Source of the DNA: Treponema vincentii
GTDB lineage: Bacteria > Spirochaetota > Spirochaetia > Treponematales > Treponemataceae
Reading direction: 5' to 3'
Length of the DNA stretch: 64,000 bases
Assembly (NCBI RefSeq): GCF_018336815.1
Contig: NZ_CP050497.1
Span: 2,647,689 to 2,711,688 of the forward strand
The first letter of the stretch is position 1; the number at the start of each line of letters is the position of its first letter. A model generated the notes under the pieces. It searched no databases, was not told where the DNA came from, and saw only the letters and a list, made by a program, of their open reading frames with translations. Both the position numbers and the translations under genes were made by a program. Shown in pieces: positions 39,989-49,737 of this stretch.

Positions 39989-42160
39989 TTAAACCTTAAA
40001 TTTATTAACTTCGGATACTAAGCTTTCAATATTGTGTTTATTTTTTTGTGTAATTTCATTTACTTCCTGCACGGCATTATTGATTTGAACCGCTCCCGCT
40101 GCCATTTCATTCATACTGTCGGTAATGACACGGGTAAGATCGTTGAGCTTCTGCATTTCTTCCGCAACGCCTTCGCCCCCTTTGAGCATTTCGGTAGACC
40201 CCTCGCTTACTTCAACCGTTACCATATTGATATTTTTAATTGCAGTAAGCACTTCCTTGCTACCGTTTTCTTGTTCACGCATGGCTTCGGTTAAACGGTC
40301 GCTCATCGATTTTACCTGTTCCGATAAGTTAAAGATGGTACTGAATTTTTCTTCAGCGGTTCTGGAAGAATCCGAAAGCGTTTCGATTTCCCCACTTAAT
40401 ATTTTCAGTGTTGCAGTTATTGCCTTGCCTTGCGTTGCGGAATCTTCCGCCAGCTTTCGGATTTCGTCGGCAACAACTGCAAACCCCTTACCGGCTTCCC
40501 CTGCGTGTGCGGCTTCTATTGCAGCGTTCATTGCAAGTAAGTTTGTCTGCGAAGCGATATGCTGAATAACGCTCGACGCTTCCAGCAAACCACCTGATTC
40601 CTCTGCAATTTTCTGCGTTACGGTATTGGCAGTCACAACGGTCTCTTTGCCGTCTCCGGTTGCGGAAGCCAACTTTTTAATAACGCCGTCGGTACTTTCA
40701 AGCGTCTTGGTAATTGAAGCGATATTTGCAACCATCTGTTCTATAGAAGAAGATGATTGTGCAACACTTTCCGCCTGCATTTCGATACTGCCATTAAGCT
40801 GCTTAATCGTTCGAACGATCTCTTCGATAGTGGCTGCCGTTTCGGTTACGCTTGCAGCCTGTGTCATTGCCTGTTGTTTTACACCTTCGATATTGGCGCT
40901 TATTTCGTTGATGGCGCTCGCGGTTTCTACCATGTTGGAAGCAAGCTCATTTCCGACTTCTTCCATCGATTGGCTATTTACGCCGACGGCACGTATCGAT
41001 AATCCAATCTTCTCGATTGTTTCATTGAAGTATGCGGACAAATTCGTTATTTCATCATTTCCAATAACCGGCAGGCGAACCGTTAAATCTCCTCCACCGT
41101 GAGCAATATCCCGCAATGCAGCGACAACAGCCTGAACAGGCTGCATCATTTTATAGGCGATAATATACACAATGACAAGCGATAATACTAAAATAATAAT
41201 ACCGGTAAGCATAATGCCTCTGCGAAGCGCATTTACGGTTCTCATAAATTCATCCACCGGAGCTTTTATAATAACAGTCCAACCGGTCGACGGTATGGTT
41301 GCATAAGAGGCTATATTAGTGACGCCGTTATACTCATAATAGCCCACTTCGCTTTTTTGGGTGTCAAGTGCATGCCGGGTAAAAGTTGCTAACGAAGTAA
41401 GCGATGAGTCTGTTCTTGCCATTTCTATCGCATTTTGTTTGCCGGTTACTCGCTCATAATTCTTATTCGCTATGGTAGTACCGGTTAATCCGAGTATGTA
41501 ACACTCGCCTGTTTTTCCAACGATAATATCCTCTATTTCTTGGGAAAGCAATTTTGCCGGCGCCGCCGCACTCAGAACACCGATGATGGTATCCATGTCG
41601 TCATAGACCGGAACAGCAAAGAGTATTTGCATATTATTCGTTATTTGCGAAAGGAATGGTTCCGTAATATAGTTTTTCCCCTTAGCAGCGGCCCGAAACC
41701 ATTCTCTGTCACTTACAAACGTGAGGGCTCTATGCGCGTCATACCGATTACCTTCGAGATCGCACACGCCGAAGTAATCTATTTTTGTATTCCGTTCCGC
41801 TTCTATTGTTATCATTCGCGCCTTTTCCTGCAATGAAAGACTGTTATCACGTAAAAACGGCATACGGGCAAGTCCCTCTACAAATTGTACAAAGGAAGAG
41901 GCTCTTCCGTCGACAATCTCTGCAACGTCTGTCGCCTTGTCGGTAAGATGGACTTCAATTTTTTCTATAACGGCTTTACGTGCTGTCCTTATTGCCAAAG
42001 TTCCCAGCGTAACGCCCGCCGCTAAAATCAATAACCCAAAAAATAAAACAAGCTTATATCTAAGCGGGAAGATTCGTTTTCCGGTATTCATAAGATACTT
42101 CCCGTCTTGCAATGATGATTTCCGTACGTACGTATCGGGGATTATACTTTTTTCATTCAT
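39989..42160 (-). CDS. Methyl-accepting chemotaxis protein
   Basis: 723 residues. Helix 1 at about 32-52 ([20 protein letters not shown]), a periplasmic Cache-type sensor to about 310 ([40 protein letters not shown]), helix 2 ([20 protein letters not shown]), HAMP, and a long cytoplasmic signalling domain with the hairpin tip [20 protein letters not shown] and [22 protein letters not shown] lies 13 bases before the ATG at 42160. Ligand unknown. From 42161 to 42431 no gene is visible. Confidence 0.94.
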   Translation of the reverse strand: MNEKSIIPDTYVRKSSLQDGKYLMNTGKRIFPLRYKLVLFFGLLILAAGVTLGTLAIRTARKAVIEKIEVHLTDKATDVAEIVDGRASSFVQFVEGLARMPFLRDNSLSLQEKARMITIEAERNTKIDYFGVCDLEGNRYDAHRALTFVSDREWFRAAAKGKNYITEPFLSQITNNMQILFAVPVYDDMDTIIGVLSAAAPAKLLSQEIEDIIVGKTGECYILGLTGTTIANKNYERVTGKQNAIEMARTDSSLTSLATFTRHALDTQKSEVGYYEYNGVTNIASYATIPSTGWTVIIKAPVDEFMRTVNALRRGIMLTGIIILVLSLVIVYIIAYKMMQPVQAVVAALRDIAHGGGDLTVRLPVIGNDEITNLSAYFNETIEKIGLSIRAVGVNSQSMEEVGNELASNMVETASAINEISANIEGVKQQAMTQAASVTETAATIEEIVRTIKQLNGSIEMQAESVAQSSSSIEQMVANIASITKTLESTDGVIKKLASATGDGKETVVTANTVTQKIAEESGGLLEASSVIQHIASQTNLLAMNAAIEAAHAGEAGKGFAVVADEIRKLAEDSATQGKAITATLKILSGEIETLSDSSRTAEEKFSTIFNLSEQVKSMSDRLTEAMREQENGSKEVLTAIKNINMVTVEVSEGSTEMLKGGEGVAEEMQKLNDLTRVITDSMNEMAAGAVQINNAVQEVNEITQKNKHNIESLVSEVNKFKV

Positions 42161-42431
42161 TTTGTCAAGTATCTCCTTTAGACAAATTTAAGATTGCATC
42201 AAACTACTGCATTACATTGAATGCCGTGGAGGCCGTCCGTGTTAGCAGTGAATAGTTGGTAAAAAATCCGCTGTTATTATGGGGTACTTCACTTGTAGGA
42301 TGCGTAGCCGGCAAACGCCTGCTCATAGAGAAATGCTAATATTTTTATGTATATCAACTTTCTCTAATAACTTTATGTTAAGATATTATCACTTTACCAC
42401 CAACTGTTCAAGGTATGAAAAGCATCAGATA

Positions 42432-42613
42432 CTTTTTTGAAAATATGCATACCGTCTAAAGCATTGTTTAGAAATAAACATCCATGTTCATTTCTAAACC
42501 TCGTGTACAAGGACGTACAATATTCACGTTTCTCGCCATGGATGCCATCGCTAACAAATGTACTTCCGTGTACATTTGTTAGCTTCGAGTTTTTGTTCAA
42601 AACAACCATGGAC
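42432..42613. repeat. Hairpin array H
   Basis: Starts CTTTTTTGAAAATATGCATA, then GTTTAGAAATAAAC paired (one mismatch) around ATCCAT, a short GTAC/GTAC pair around AAGGAC, a GCCATGGATGCC hairpin, CTAACAAATGTAC paired around TTCCGT (13 bp), GTTTT/AAAAC, and a worn CCATGGACGGCGGTGG. It lies directly downstream of the HerA-like gene, ten bases from its stop. Confidence 0.82.
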
Positions 42614-42623
42614 GGCGGTGGTG

Positions 42624-44171
42624 TTAACGGAGCATTTTTTTAATAGAGCCGAAGACACCGCGGGTAATTTCCCGTCCGACTGAGCGGGTGATGCTGTCAA
42701 CCAAAATTCTCCCCAACCGGTCTGTGGTGCTTTGATTTTTCCGTTTCGCAGCTTCTTCCAGCCTTAACTTTGCCGCTTCCGCCCTTGCTTTGGCGTTTTC
42801 GGCTCGTATAAGCGCCGCTTCTTCTTTTGCCTTTGCTGCGGTTTCTTTTGCGAGCTGTTTTTCTTCGGCTTGTCGTGCTACAGCTTCAGCCTGTTCGGTA
42901 AATTGCTTGGTAAGAATCTCGTAGGCGGATTCACGGTCTACAGGATCCTTGTATTTGTATAACAAGGGAGATTCTTCCACCAACGCTGTGATTTTAGCGC
43001 TATCAATTACACCTATTTTACTGTGAGGAGGAGCAATCATTGTCCGCTGCGTTATAGAAGGGCTGCCGTCCTGCTGCAAAACGGAAACAAGGGCTTCTCC
43101 GGTTTTAAGCTGTGTGATGACTTGAGCGGTGTCGAACGCAGGATTGACGCGGAAGGTCTCGGCTGCAAGGCGTATGGCTTTTGCGTCCTTAGGGGTAAAC
43201 GCCCTCAACGCATGCTGAATCTTATTTCCCAGCTGGCCAAGGATAGCTTCGGGAATATCGGCGGGATTTTGGGTAACGAAAAAGACTGCAACGCCCTTCG
43301 ACCGGATTAAACGCATAATTTGTTCAATCTTTTGAAGCAATATCTTTGATCCGTTATCAAACAATAAGTGAGCCTCATCAAAGAAAAAAACGATTTTCGG
43401 TTTTTCAGCATCGCCGATTTCCGGGAGATTCTCGTAAAGCTCGGATAAGAACCATAACAAAAAGGTTGAATACAGCATGGGCTTTTGGTACAGTTTGACG
43501 GCATTTAATATATTGATATATCCGCGTCCCTCGAATGTTTGCTTAAAAAAATCAGTGAGGTCTAAAGCCGGTTCGCCGAAAAAATTATCCGCTCCTTCAT
43601 TTTCGAGCGTTAAAAGATTCCGCTGAATTGCTCCTATCGATGTGTCGGAGATATTACCGTATTTTAATTTTAAATCCTGCTTATTTTCACTGATATAATG
43701 GAGCATCGCTTTAAGATCCTTTAAATCCAAAAGCAATAGCCCGTCCTCATCGGCGACCCTGAACGCGATATTCAGTACGCCGGTTTGCACTTCGTTAAGG
43801 TCTAACAGGCGAGAGAGTAACAACGGCCCCATTTCGGAAATCGTAGTGCGTATGGGGTGTCCCGTTTCTTGTAAGATACTCCACATCCGCACGGGATAAC
43901 TTTTAAATTCAAAGTTTGAAATATGCAAGAGACTGAGCCGTTCTTGCAGTTTAACGCTCGATTCGCCTTTTTCGGCAAAACCGCACAGGTCGCCTTTCAC
44001 ATCCGGTAAAAACACCGGCACACCTAAATCGCTGAATGCTTCCGCAATTACTTTGAGCGTAACGGTCTTTCCCGTACCGGTAGCCCCCGTAATAAGTCCG
44101 TGTCTATTCGCCCTCATCGGTAAAAGTTCAACGGCAGCTTCGCCGCGGCCTAAAAAAATTGCTTCGCTCAT
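42624..44171 (-). CDS. HerA/DUF853-like ATPase (YjgR type)
   Basis: 515 residues. Walker A is LITGATGTGKTVTLKVIAE, Walker B KIVFFFDEAHLLFDN, followed by AVFFVTQNPADIPEAILGQL and LGNKIQHALRAFTPKDAKAI. The C-terminal ~70 residues form a charged Ala/Glu/Lys helix before SITRSVGREITRGVFGS. HerA-related P-loop NTPases pump or process DNA; the DUF853 branch has no settled role. Single gene. Confidence 0.9.
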   Translation of the reverse strand: MSEAIFLGRGEAAVELLPMRANRHGLITGATGTGKTVTLKVIAEAFSDLGVPVFLPDVKGDLCGFAEKGESSVKLQERLSLLHISNFEFKSYPVRMWSILQETGHPIRTTISEMGPLLLSRLLDLNEVQTGVLNIAFRVADEDGLLLLDLKDLKAMLHYISENKQDLKLKYGNISDTSIGAIQRNLLTLENEGADNFFGEPALDLTDFFKQTFEGRGYINILNAVKLYQKPMLYSTFLLWFLSELYENLPEIGDAEKPKIVFFFDEAHLLFDNGSKILLQKIEQIMRLIRSKGVAVFFVTQNPADIPEAILGQLGNKIQHALRAFTPKDAKAIRLAAETFRVNPAFDTAQVITQLKTGEALVSVLQQDGSPSITQRTMIAPPHSKIGVIDSAKITALVEESPLLYKYKDPVDRESAYEILTKQFTEQAEAVARQAEEKQLAKETAAKAKEEAALIRAENAKARAEAAKLRLEEAAKRKNQSTTDRLGRILVDSITRSVGREITRGVFGSIKKMLR

Positions 44172-44248
44172 AATGCTTTCCTTATAATGGTAATAAAGAA
44201 GGCAACCACTAAAAATATTTTTGATGCAGTTGCCATGGAATTTCGTCT

Positions 44249-46267
44249 CTAGGTCCGCTTAACCCGTTTAAAGAGTTCCTCGCGGGTAAGCACAATCCAG
44301 ATTGGGCGGCCGTGCGGGCAGATCGGTTCGGGAAGTTCAAAGGCTTGCGCCGCAATGCGCTGCTGTGTTACGGGATCGAGGATGGCGTGATCCTTACAGG
44401 CAGCGCGGCAAGCTGCTGAGGCTAAAACCTGATAGAGGATATCACCGGCATTTTTACGGACACCGGTGATGTCGCGGATAAGATCACGCTCCGTACCTGT
44501 CCACCGTGCCGGTACGGCGGTTACCTGCCATACGCCTGCACCTTCATCGGAGAGGGCAAACCCTGCCTTACACAGCAGCTCCTGATGTTTTTTGATAAAC
44601 GCATCGTCTTCTTCCGATGAAGTAATAATCCGGTAGGGGATTAACAGCTCCTGTACACCGCCGGTATTGTGCCGCAGCTGCTCAAAGATAATCCGCTCGT
44701 GGGCGGCATGTTGGTCGATTAAATACAGCGCATCGTTTTTTTCTACCGCGATAAAGGTACCGGCAACCTGTCCGAGCAGCTTAAAATCTGCCGGAGGAAG
44801 ATCCGGCGGCGGCTGTAAATACGCTGCCGTACCTGTAGCCGCAGGCGGCGGAATAATATGCCCGCTTGCCGAATAGCTAACCGCCGCTGTCGCCGCTATT
44901 TGGCGGAATGCGCTACCGTATCCGCCCTGTGCGTCATCGTAGCCCACTTGGGTGCCGGATAACGTGCGGCCGTATCCGGCAGACAGTGCACCGGTATCGT
45001 TTCCGTACGCCTTTTCATATCGAGCATAGTCATCGGCTGCGGTGTCGGCGGCTGGGTTACCGCTTTTACCGTATCCATACAGGCCAGTTGTCGTGTCGGA
45101 GTGCGGCGGCTGTGGATATGCTTCTGTCGGAGAACCGTGCTGAAAATTTAGCGGGCGGGTAAGGCTTGGATCATACTTCTCTTTTAAGAGACTTGCAACG
45201 GTATGCTGTCGATAGAAGGAGCCGACGGCGCTGCTGACGGCGTGGTGGATGGCGCCGTAATCTTGAAAGCGTGCTTCTTTTTTTGCGGGGTGAATGTTAA
45301 AGTCTACACGCGATGGGGCTACCGTTAAAAATAAAAACGCAACGGGATGTCCCCCATTGGGAAAATAGCCTTCGCTGCCATACTCGATTGCCTGCGTAAG
45401 CCCGAACTCGGTAATCCTTCTACCGTTGACAAACACCATGATGGCGCGTTTGTCGCTGCGAACGACATCCGGACTGCCGAGCACAATACGGAACGAAAAA
45501 TGCTCACCGCCTCCTTCGATTTCAAAAAAGAGCGCTTCGGGTTCTTTAAACGAAAACGCCGCAAGGCATCGTTCCCGCAACGACTTCGCAGGAGCAAGGA
45601 GAAAACGGAGCATTCCGTCTGTGATAAAGCGCATTTCGGTGTGGTAATGCGGCAGGGCTTTGTCGAGAAAAACCGTCCTGCACAGTGCCGTTTCGGCAGC
45701 CGCCCGCTTTAGAAACTGCTTGCGGGCGGGGAAATTTTCAAAGAGGTTTTCTACTTGCACCACCGTACCGGCGTTTAAACGCGCCGGAAGGATTTTTCCC
45801 AGTTGCAGCTTCCATGCGGCAGGGCCGCTCCGCGTTGAGGTGATCTCCAAATTGCTGACTGCTTTAATAGAAGAAAGCGCTTCACCGCGGAAACCGAGGC
45901 TGCGCAGGGAGAGCAAGTCTTCCGCTGTGGAAATCTTGCTTGTCGTGTGGGTATCCGTGCAGATAGCGAGGTCTTCGCGGCTCATTCCGCATCCGTTATC
46001 CATAACCCGGATGCGCTCGATACCGCCGCCTGAAATTTCCACCTGCACCTTTGAAGCGCCGGCATCGATTGCATTGTCTAAAAGCTCACGGATAACGGCT
46101 GCAGGGCGGTCGATAACTTCTCCGGCGGCAATCTTCCGTGCGGTTTCCGGATCAAGCGCCTTTACCGGTCTGTACACGGCCACGGTAGAATTGGCTGACT
46201 GAACCGCCGCAGTATCGGTGTGCGAGGAAGCTTGGGATAATTCAGGTGATTGAGATAGGGTATCCAT
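44249..46267 (-). CDS. mutL: DNA mismatch repair protein MutL (with endonuclease motif)
   Basis: 672 residues. GHKL ATPase motifs ELLDNAIDAGASKVQ, VMDNGCGMSRED, RSLGFRGEALSSI and the VDFNIHPAKKEARF block. The C-terminal domain has LIDQHAAHERIIFEQL, fitting DQHA(X)2E(X)4E, with ACKDHAI and the CPHGRP motif, so this MutL should be the nicking type. The linker (380-480) is Tyr/Gly/Ala-rich. The start lies two bases after the xseB stop. Confidence 0.95.
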   Translation of the reverse strand: MDTLSQSPELSQASSHTDTAAVQSANSTVAVYRPVKALDPETARKIAAGEVIDRPAAVIRELLDNAIDAGASKVQVEISGGGIERIRVMDNGCGMSREDLAICTDTHTTSKISTAEDLLSLRSLGFRGEALSSIKAVSNLEITSTRSGPAAWKLQLGKILPARLNAGTVVQVENLFENFPARKQFLKRAAAETALCRTVFLDKALPHYHTEMRFITDGMLRFLLAPAKSLRERCLAAFSFKEPEALFFEIEGGGEHFSFRIVLGSPDVVRSDKRAIMVFVNGRRITEFGLTQAIEYGSEGYFPNGGHPVAFLFLTVAPSRVDFNIHPAKKEARFQDYGAIHHAVSSAVGSFYRQHTVASLLKEKYDPSLTRPLNFQHGSPTEAYPQPPHSDTTTGLYGYGKSGNPAADTAADDYARYEKAYGNDTGALSAGYGRTLSGTQVGYDDAQGGYGSAFRQIAATAAVSYSASGHIIPPPAATGTAAYLQPPPDLPPADFKLLGQVAGTFIAVEKNDALYLIDQHAAHERIIFEQLRHNTGGVQELLIPYRIITSSEEDDAFIKKHQELLCKAGFALSDEGAGVWQVTAVPARWTGTERDLIRDITGVRKNAGDILYQVLASAACRAACKDHAILDPVTQQRIAAQAFELPEPICPHGRPIWIVLTREELFKRVKRT

Positions 46268-46269
46268 TG

Positions 46270-46504
46270 CTATATGTCATCAGTTGAAAACAGTTCCAAC
46301 TCAGGCTTATCCTGTGGCGGTACCGGCTGATTCATCAATATCTGCACCTTGCTTTCTATTTTATCAATATCTTTTTTCCAAAGTTTTAGCGAGTTTTATT
46401 CCTTCTTCAAAAGCGGCAAGAGCCTCTTCCAACGGAAGATCGGCGCTCTTGATTTTTTCGCTGATTTCTTCAAGACGGGCTAAGCGTTCTTCAAACTTTT
46501 TCAA
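46270..46504 (-). pseudogene. xseB: Exodeoxyribonuclease VII small subunit with a one-base frameshift
   Basis: KKFEERLARLEEISEKIKSA, DLPLEEALAAFEEGIKLAK is XseB. After TLEK the frame shifts: KDIDKIESKVQILMNQP and the rest to the stop at 46270 continue one base off. The run of six A (46372-46377) is one too long. The TTG at 46504 with AAGGAG at ideal spacing gives the standard MKKFEER start; an ATG at 46534 is an alternative. The large subunit xseA is not in the window. Confidence 0.85.
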
Positions 46505-46546
46505 CGTATTCTCCTTCAACAGGGACAATCGCATCAGAACCTCCAC

Positions 46547-46872
46547 GGAGAGCGGTTCCGTTCCGGTCTGCCTTCAGACAGGTCAATCTCAAGAAGTGCT
46601 GATTAATTCGCATTCGAATTAATCGGTGTTTCCCTGACATTTGCTTAACCCGCGTTTGAGGCTTTGCCGACGCAAAGCATAAGGCAAAATTGGCGCGAAA
46701 GTTGCATAAAAAGGGATTCGTAAGCTCCGTTGATTATCTGTTATTAAAATATATCTGTCAAGTTGCTATCTCGAATGGATTTTTTCCGCTCCATACGCAT
46801 TCGTGTCGTCGTAAGATAAAGAGAGCATGCGACGCCTTATACTTTTTCAATATTCTATGCTATACTATCGAT
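46547..46872. other. Intergenic region with a hairpin, no gene seen
   Basis: About 325 bases between xseB and aroDE. It holds GATTAATTCG-CATT-CGAATTAATC (46601-46624), a 10-bp perfect hairpin without a T tract. Short minus-strand frames (GGSDAIVPVEGEYVEKV and others) match nothing I know. The aroDE -10 region is at its end. Confidence 0.5.
46861..46866 (+). promoter_or_regulatory. -10 box of aroDE, leaderless arrangement
   Basis: TATACT stands six bases before the aroDE ATG, the same distance as in selD and clpB. No Shine-Dalgarno is visible. A clear -35 is not found, so confidence is modest. Confidence 0.5.
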
Positions 46873-48348
46873 ATGGCGCCTAAAATATGCCTTGTATTGA
46901 CGGAAAATACAATTGATAAAAATATTCAACTCATTGAACGGTACCGTCCGTGGATCGATATTGTTGAGCTGCGGGCAGACTTTCTTGACCCGCAAGAGTT
47001 GCTGCACATCCGTATGTTTCCGAAAATTGCGCATATACCGGCTATCTTAACCATACGCAGATTTCTGGACGGCGGAGCATTCAAAGGCGGGGAAGGCTCC
47101 CGTATCACACTGTTTGCCCGCGGGCTTGCCTTTGCGGATACCGAGCCGCTTAATAATTTTGCATATCTCGACCTCGAATCCGATGTGCAGGCGCCGAGTT
47201 TGGAAGAGGCGGCGCAAGCCTTTAACATCGGCATTATCCGCAGTGTTCACAGTATCAAAGCGCCGATTAAAGACATCGCTGCTAAAATACAGGAAATCCG
47301 GCGGACGGACGAAGAAATTGTAAAAATTGCATATAAGGCCGATAGCCTTGCGGATGTAACGGCGCTTTTCAAACAAGCACAGCAACTTAACGGACAAAAT
47401 ATATTAATTGCGATGGGCAAGTACGGTATTCCTTCTCGTATTTTAGCGGCGAAACTGCATTCTTCAATTGTATATACCATGCCGCGGGAATATATTATAC
47501 CACACCATTTAGAACAAGAATTCATCGATCCTATTACGCTCAACGAGCTATATCGCTTTCGCACAATAAATGATAAAACGAGCATATACGGGGTTGCCGG
47601 TATGGATACGACAAGAAGCCTCAGTCCTGCTATTCACAATAAAGGTTTTGAACGAAAGAATATCAACGCCGTCTATATCCCGATTTCGGCTGCGGACAGC
47701 AAAGAAGTTATTGCATTTGCCGATTGTACCGGAATAGCAGGTCTTTCGGTTACTCATCCGTTTAAATTCGATATTATTCCTTTTTTGGATTCGATCGGCC
47801 CCGCGTCAACTGCGTGCGGGGCTGTGAATACGGTACTATTTGACGGAGGCAAACGGCGAGGCTTCAATACCGATATCGACGGTTTTTCGCGAGCTTTGCA
47901 AGAATTTTTGAACGTTCAGAGCCTAAGGTTTAAACATGTCGCTATTATCGGTACCGGCGGAGCGGCGCATGCAATTGCCAATGCCGTACATCTGCTGCAT
48001 GGGAAAGCCTGCGTTTTCGGTCGTTCTGCGGAAAAGGCAAAACAGCTGGCAGAACAATATAACTTCCGATGGGCGGTCTTGGACTTGGCCTCTATCCGTA
48101 TACTCAAAAAATATTCCGATGTGATTATACAGGCGACCTCTGTCGGTATGCATGAGGATGAAGATCCGCTTGAATTTTACAGTTTTTCGGGCGCCGAAAA
48201 GGTATTCGACGTTATCTATACTCCCGAAAAAACAGCGCTCTTAAAACGTGCCGAAGCTGCCGGCTGCGATATTTGTAACGGATACAATATGCTTCGGTAC
48301 CAAGCATATAAACAATTTGAATTATTTACAGGAGGTTCCTATGAGTAA
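46873..48348 (+). CDS. aroDE: Bifunctional 3-dehydroquinate dehydratase / shikimate dehydrogenase
   Basis: 491 residues from ATG 46873. The N-terminal type I dehydroquinase (about 1-215) has IVELRADFLD, the active-site histidine in IIRSVHSIKAP and the Schiff-base lysine region VKIAYKADSLADV. The shikimate dehydrogenase part (about 225-491) shows TRSLSPAIHNKGF, SVTHPFKFDI, CGAVNTVLF, GFNTDIDGF, IIGTGGAAHAIANA, QATSVGMHED and NGYNMLRYQAYKQFELFTGG. The fused enzyme catalyses two consecutive shikimate-pathway steps. The stop overlaps rpiA by 8 bases. Confidence 0.94.
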   Translation: MAPKICLVLTENTIDKNIQLIERYRPWIDIVELRADFLDPQELLHIRMFPKIAHIPAILTIRRFLDGGAFKGGEGSRITLFARGLAFADTEPLNNFAYLDLESDVQAPSLEEAAQAFNIGIIRSVHSIKAPIKDIAAKIQEIRRTDEEIVKIAYKADSLADVTALFKQAQQLNGQNILIAMGKYGIPSRILAAKLHSSIVYTMPREYIIPHHLEQEFIDPITLNELYRFRTINDKTSIYGVAGMDTTRSLSPAIHNKGFERKNINAVYIPISAADSKEVIAFADCTGIAGLSVTHPFKFDIIPFLDSIGPASTACGAVNTVLFDGGKRRGFNTDIDGFSRALQEFLNVQSLRFKHVAIIGTGGAAHAIANAVHLLHGKACVFGRSAEKAKQLAEQYNFRWAVLDLASIRILKKYSDVIIQATSVGMHEDEDPLEFYSFSGAEKVFDVIYTPEKTALLKRAEAAGCDICNGYNMLRYQAYKQFELFTGGSYE

Positions 48349-49072
48349 TACGATAAGTATTGAAGATCAAAAAGTATTGGTTGCACACGCTGCTATTGAC
48401 AAACTGATTTCCGAGGGGCTCATCCATTCGGGGATGAAAATCGGCCTTGGAACCGGCTCTACCGCGATGCCTGCCGTAAAACACTTGGCTGAGTATATTG
48501 CAAAAGGGAAGCTAAAAAACATCGCTGCCGTTCCTACCAGTTTTCAGACATCAATAGCGTGCGAGGAATTCAACATTCCTATTTTTTCCCTCAGTTCGGG
48601 ACGCATCAACGGCTCGTTGGATCTTACGATTGATGGAGCGGATGAGATTGATTCCAAAAAAAATCTGATTAAAGGCGGAGGGGCGGCTTTGTTGCGTGAG
48701 AAAATTATCGCCTATAACAGCGAACTGTTTGTCGTTATCGGGGATGAAACAAAAAGCGTCAAAACGTTAGGAGTCCATTTTCCGCTCCCCATCGAAATTG
48801 TACCGGAAGCACGGCTCAGCATTATGAAAAAACTTGAAGGCTACGATGTTTCGATGATTATCCGTGATGGCATCCGGAAAAAGGGGCCGGTTATCACCGA
48901 TAACGGAAACTTCATCATGGATATCAAATGGCCGCCCAATACAAAAATCAATCCGGCAAAATTGGAAAGCGAGCTGAATGCCATACCGGGCATTATTGAA
49001 AACGGATTTTTTACCCAAAAACCTCCGCGCGTCTTTTTAAGCAACGCCAACGGAACCATCGAAGAATTCTAA
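48341..49072 (+). CDS. rpiA: Ribose-5-phosphate isomerase A
   Basis: 243 residues from ATG 48341, preceded by ACAGGAGGT. MKIGLGTGSTAMPAVKHLAE, SLDLTIDGADEIDSKKNLIK, GGGAALLREKIIA and ITDNGNFIMDIKW are RpiA signatures; the catalytic Asp-Gly-Ala-Asp and GGGxAxxREK glutamate are intact. Interconverts ribose- and ribulose-5-phosphate. It overlaps aroDE by 8 bases. Confidence 0.96.
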   Translation: MSNTISIEDQKVLVAHAAIDKLISEGLIHSGMKIGLGTGSTAMPAVKHLAEYIAKGKLKNIAAVPTSFQTSIACEEFNIPIFSLSSGRINGSLDLTIDGADEIDSKKNLIKGGGAALLREKIIAYNSELFVVIGDETKSVKTLGVHFPLPIEIVPEARLSIMKKLEGYDVSMIIRDGIRKKGPVITDNGNFIMDIKWPPNTKINPAKLESELNAIPGIIENGFFTQKPPRVFLSNANGTIEEF

Positions 49073-49080
49073 CAGATAAA

Positions 49081-49112
49081 AGGCAACCGCACCGGAAGTC
49101 AAACGGTTGCCT
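49081..49112 (+). terminator. Weak hairpin terminator after rpiA
   Basis: AGGCAACCG and CGGTTGCCT form a 9-bp stem with a 14-base loop eight bases after the stop; only TT follows, so termination may be inefficient or factor-dependent. Confidence 0.55.
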
Positions 49113-49166
49113 TAAACATCACAAATTGATAAAACAACTTTATCCGAAAAATAGAGCAAGGTACCT

Positions 49167-49383
49167 CTATAGCGTTGCTATCTCTTCAGCGCTTAAACCG
49201 GTTACTTGCATAATCATTGCGATATCAGAATGGATCTGCTTTAAAATTTTTGCACTTCCAACAACTTTTTTATGCCCCCCCCTGTTCTATGCCTTGTTCT
49301 ATACCTTCAGCAAAGTCTATTTCACGTTCTTCTGCACGTTGTACTGCAATATCCTCTTCATAATTATATTCGGCTATTAACAA
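49167..49383 (-). pseudogene. C-terminal Rpn fragment with a G-run frameshift
   Basis: From a TTG at 49383 with AGGAGG upstream the frame reads LIAEYNYEEDIAVQRAEERE and IDFAEGIEQGIEQGG, then stops after eight G (49275-49282). One base fewer continues HKKVVGSAKILKQIHSDIAM, IMQVTGLSAEEIATL to a stop at 49167. It is another solitary Rpn tail, and as at 30.4 kb a hairpin array lies directly upstream of it in the reading direction. Confidence 0.8.
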
Positions 49384-49399
49384 TATTGATTACCTCCTC

Positions 49400-49734
49400 T
49401 TTTGCAAATATGCGGGCATCTGCGTTGCCTTTCCAGCGCTTTTGAAAATAGTGGTACCGGATACAAGGCGCAGAGCGAATAACACCCGCAGGCTGTTGAA
49501 AAGCGTACTTCCGTGTACGCTTTTCAACGACAAGTTTTTTTGGCAAAAAACTTGCTTCTGCATGGAACCACGGACATCCTTGTCCGTTCTGAAATACCAT
49601 TTGCCGTTAGCCTTTTGAAATAGACGATGCAGATACAAGGAATACGGTAAAAAAGTACCGCAGGCGTATCTTTGATACGTTGAGGACACTTTTTTACCGT
49701 ATGACGCAGTAGATGCGTCGTATATTTTCAAAAG
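49400..49734. repeat. Hairpin array I with complete element I1
   Basis: Three parts. 49400-49424 is a worn element end (TTTTGCAAATATGCGGGC). 49439-49592 has a left end CTTTTGAAAATAG and an h3-h2-h1 unit: 14-bp arms (GTTGAAAAGCGTAC) around TTCCGT, CAAGTTTTTT/AAAAAACTTG, CTTCTGCATGGAACCA, CGGACA/TGTCCG around TCCT. 49612-49734 is the bounded element I1: ends CTTTTGAAATAGACGATGC and GCGTCGTATATTTTCAAAAG, inner stem ACGGTAAAAAAGT/ACTTTTTTACCGT and tip GTATC-TTT-GATAC. It ends three bases before the dnaE stop codon. Confidence 0.9.
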
Positions 49735-49737
49735 GAC

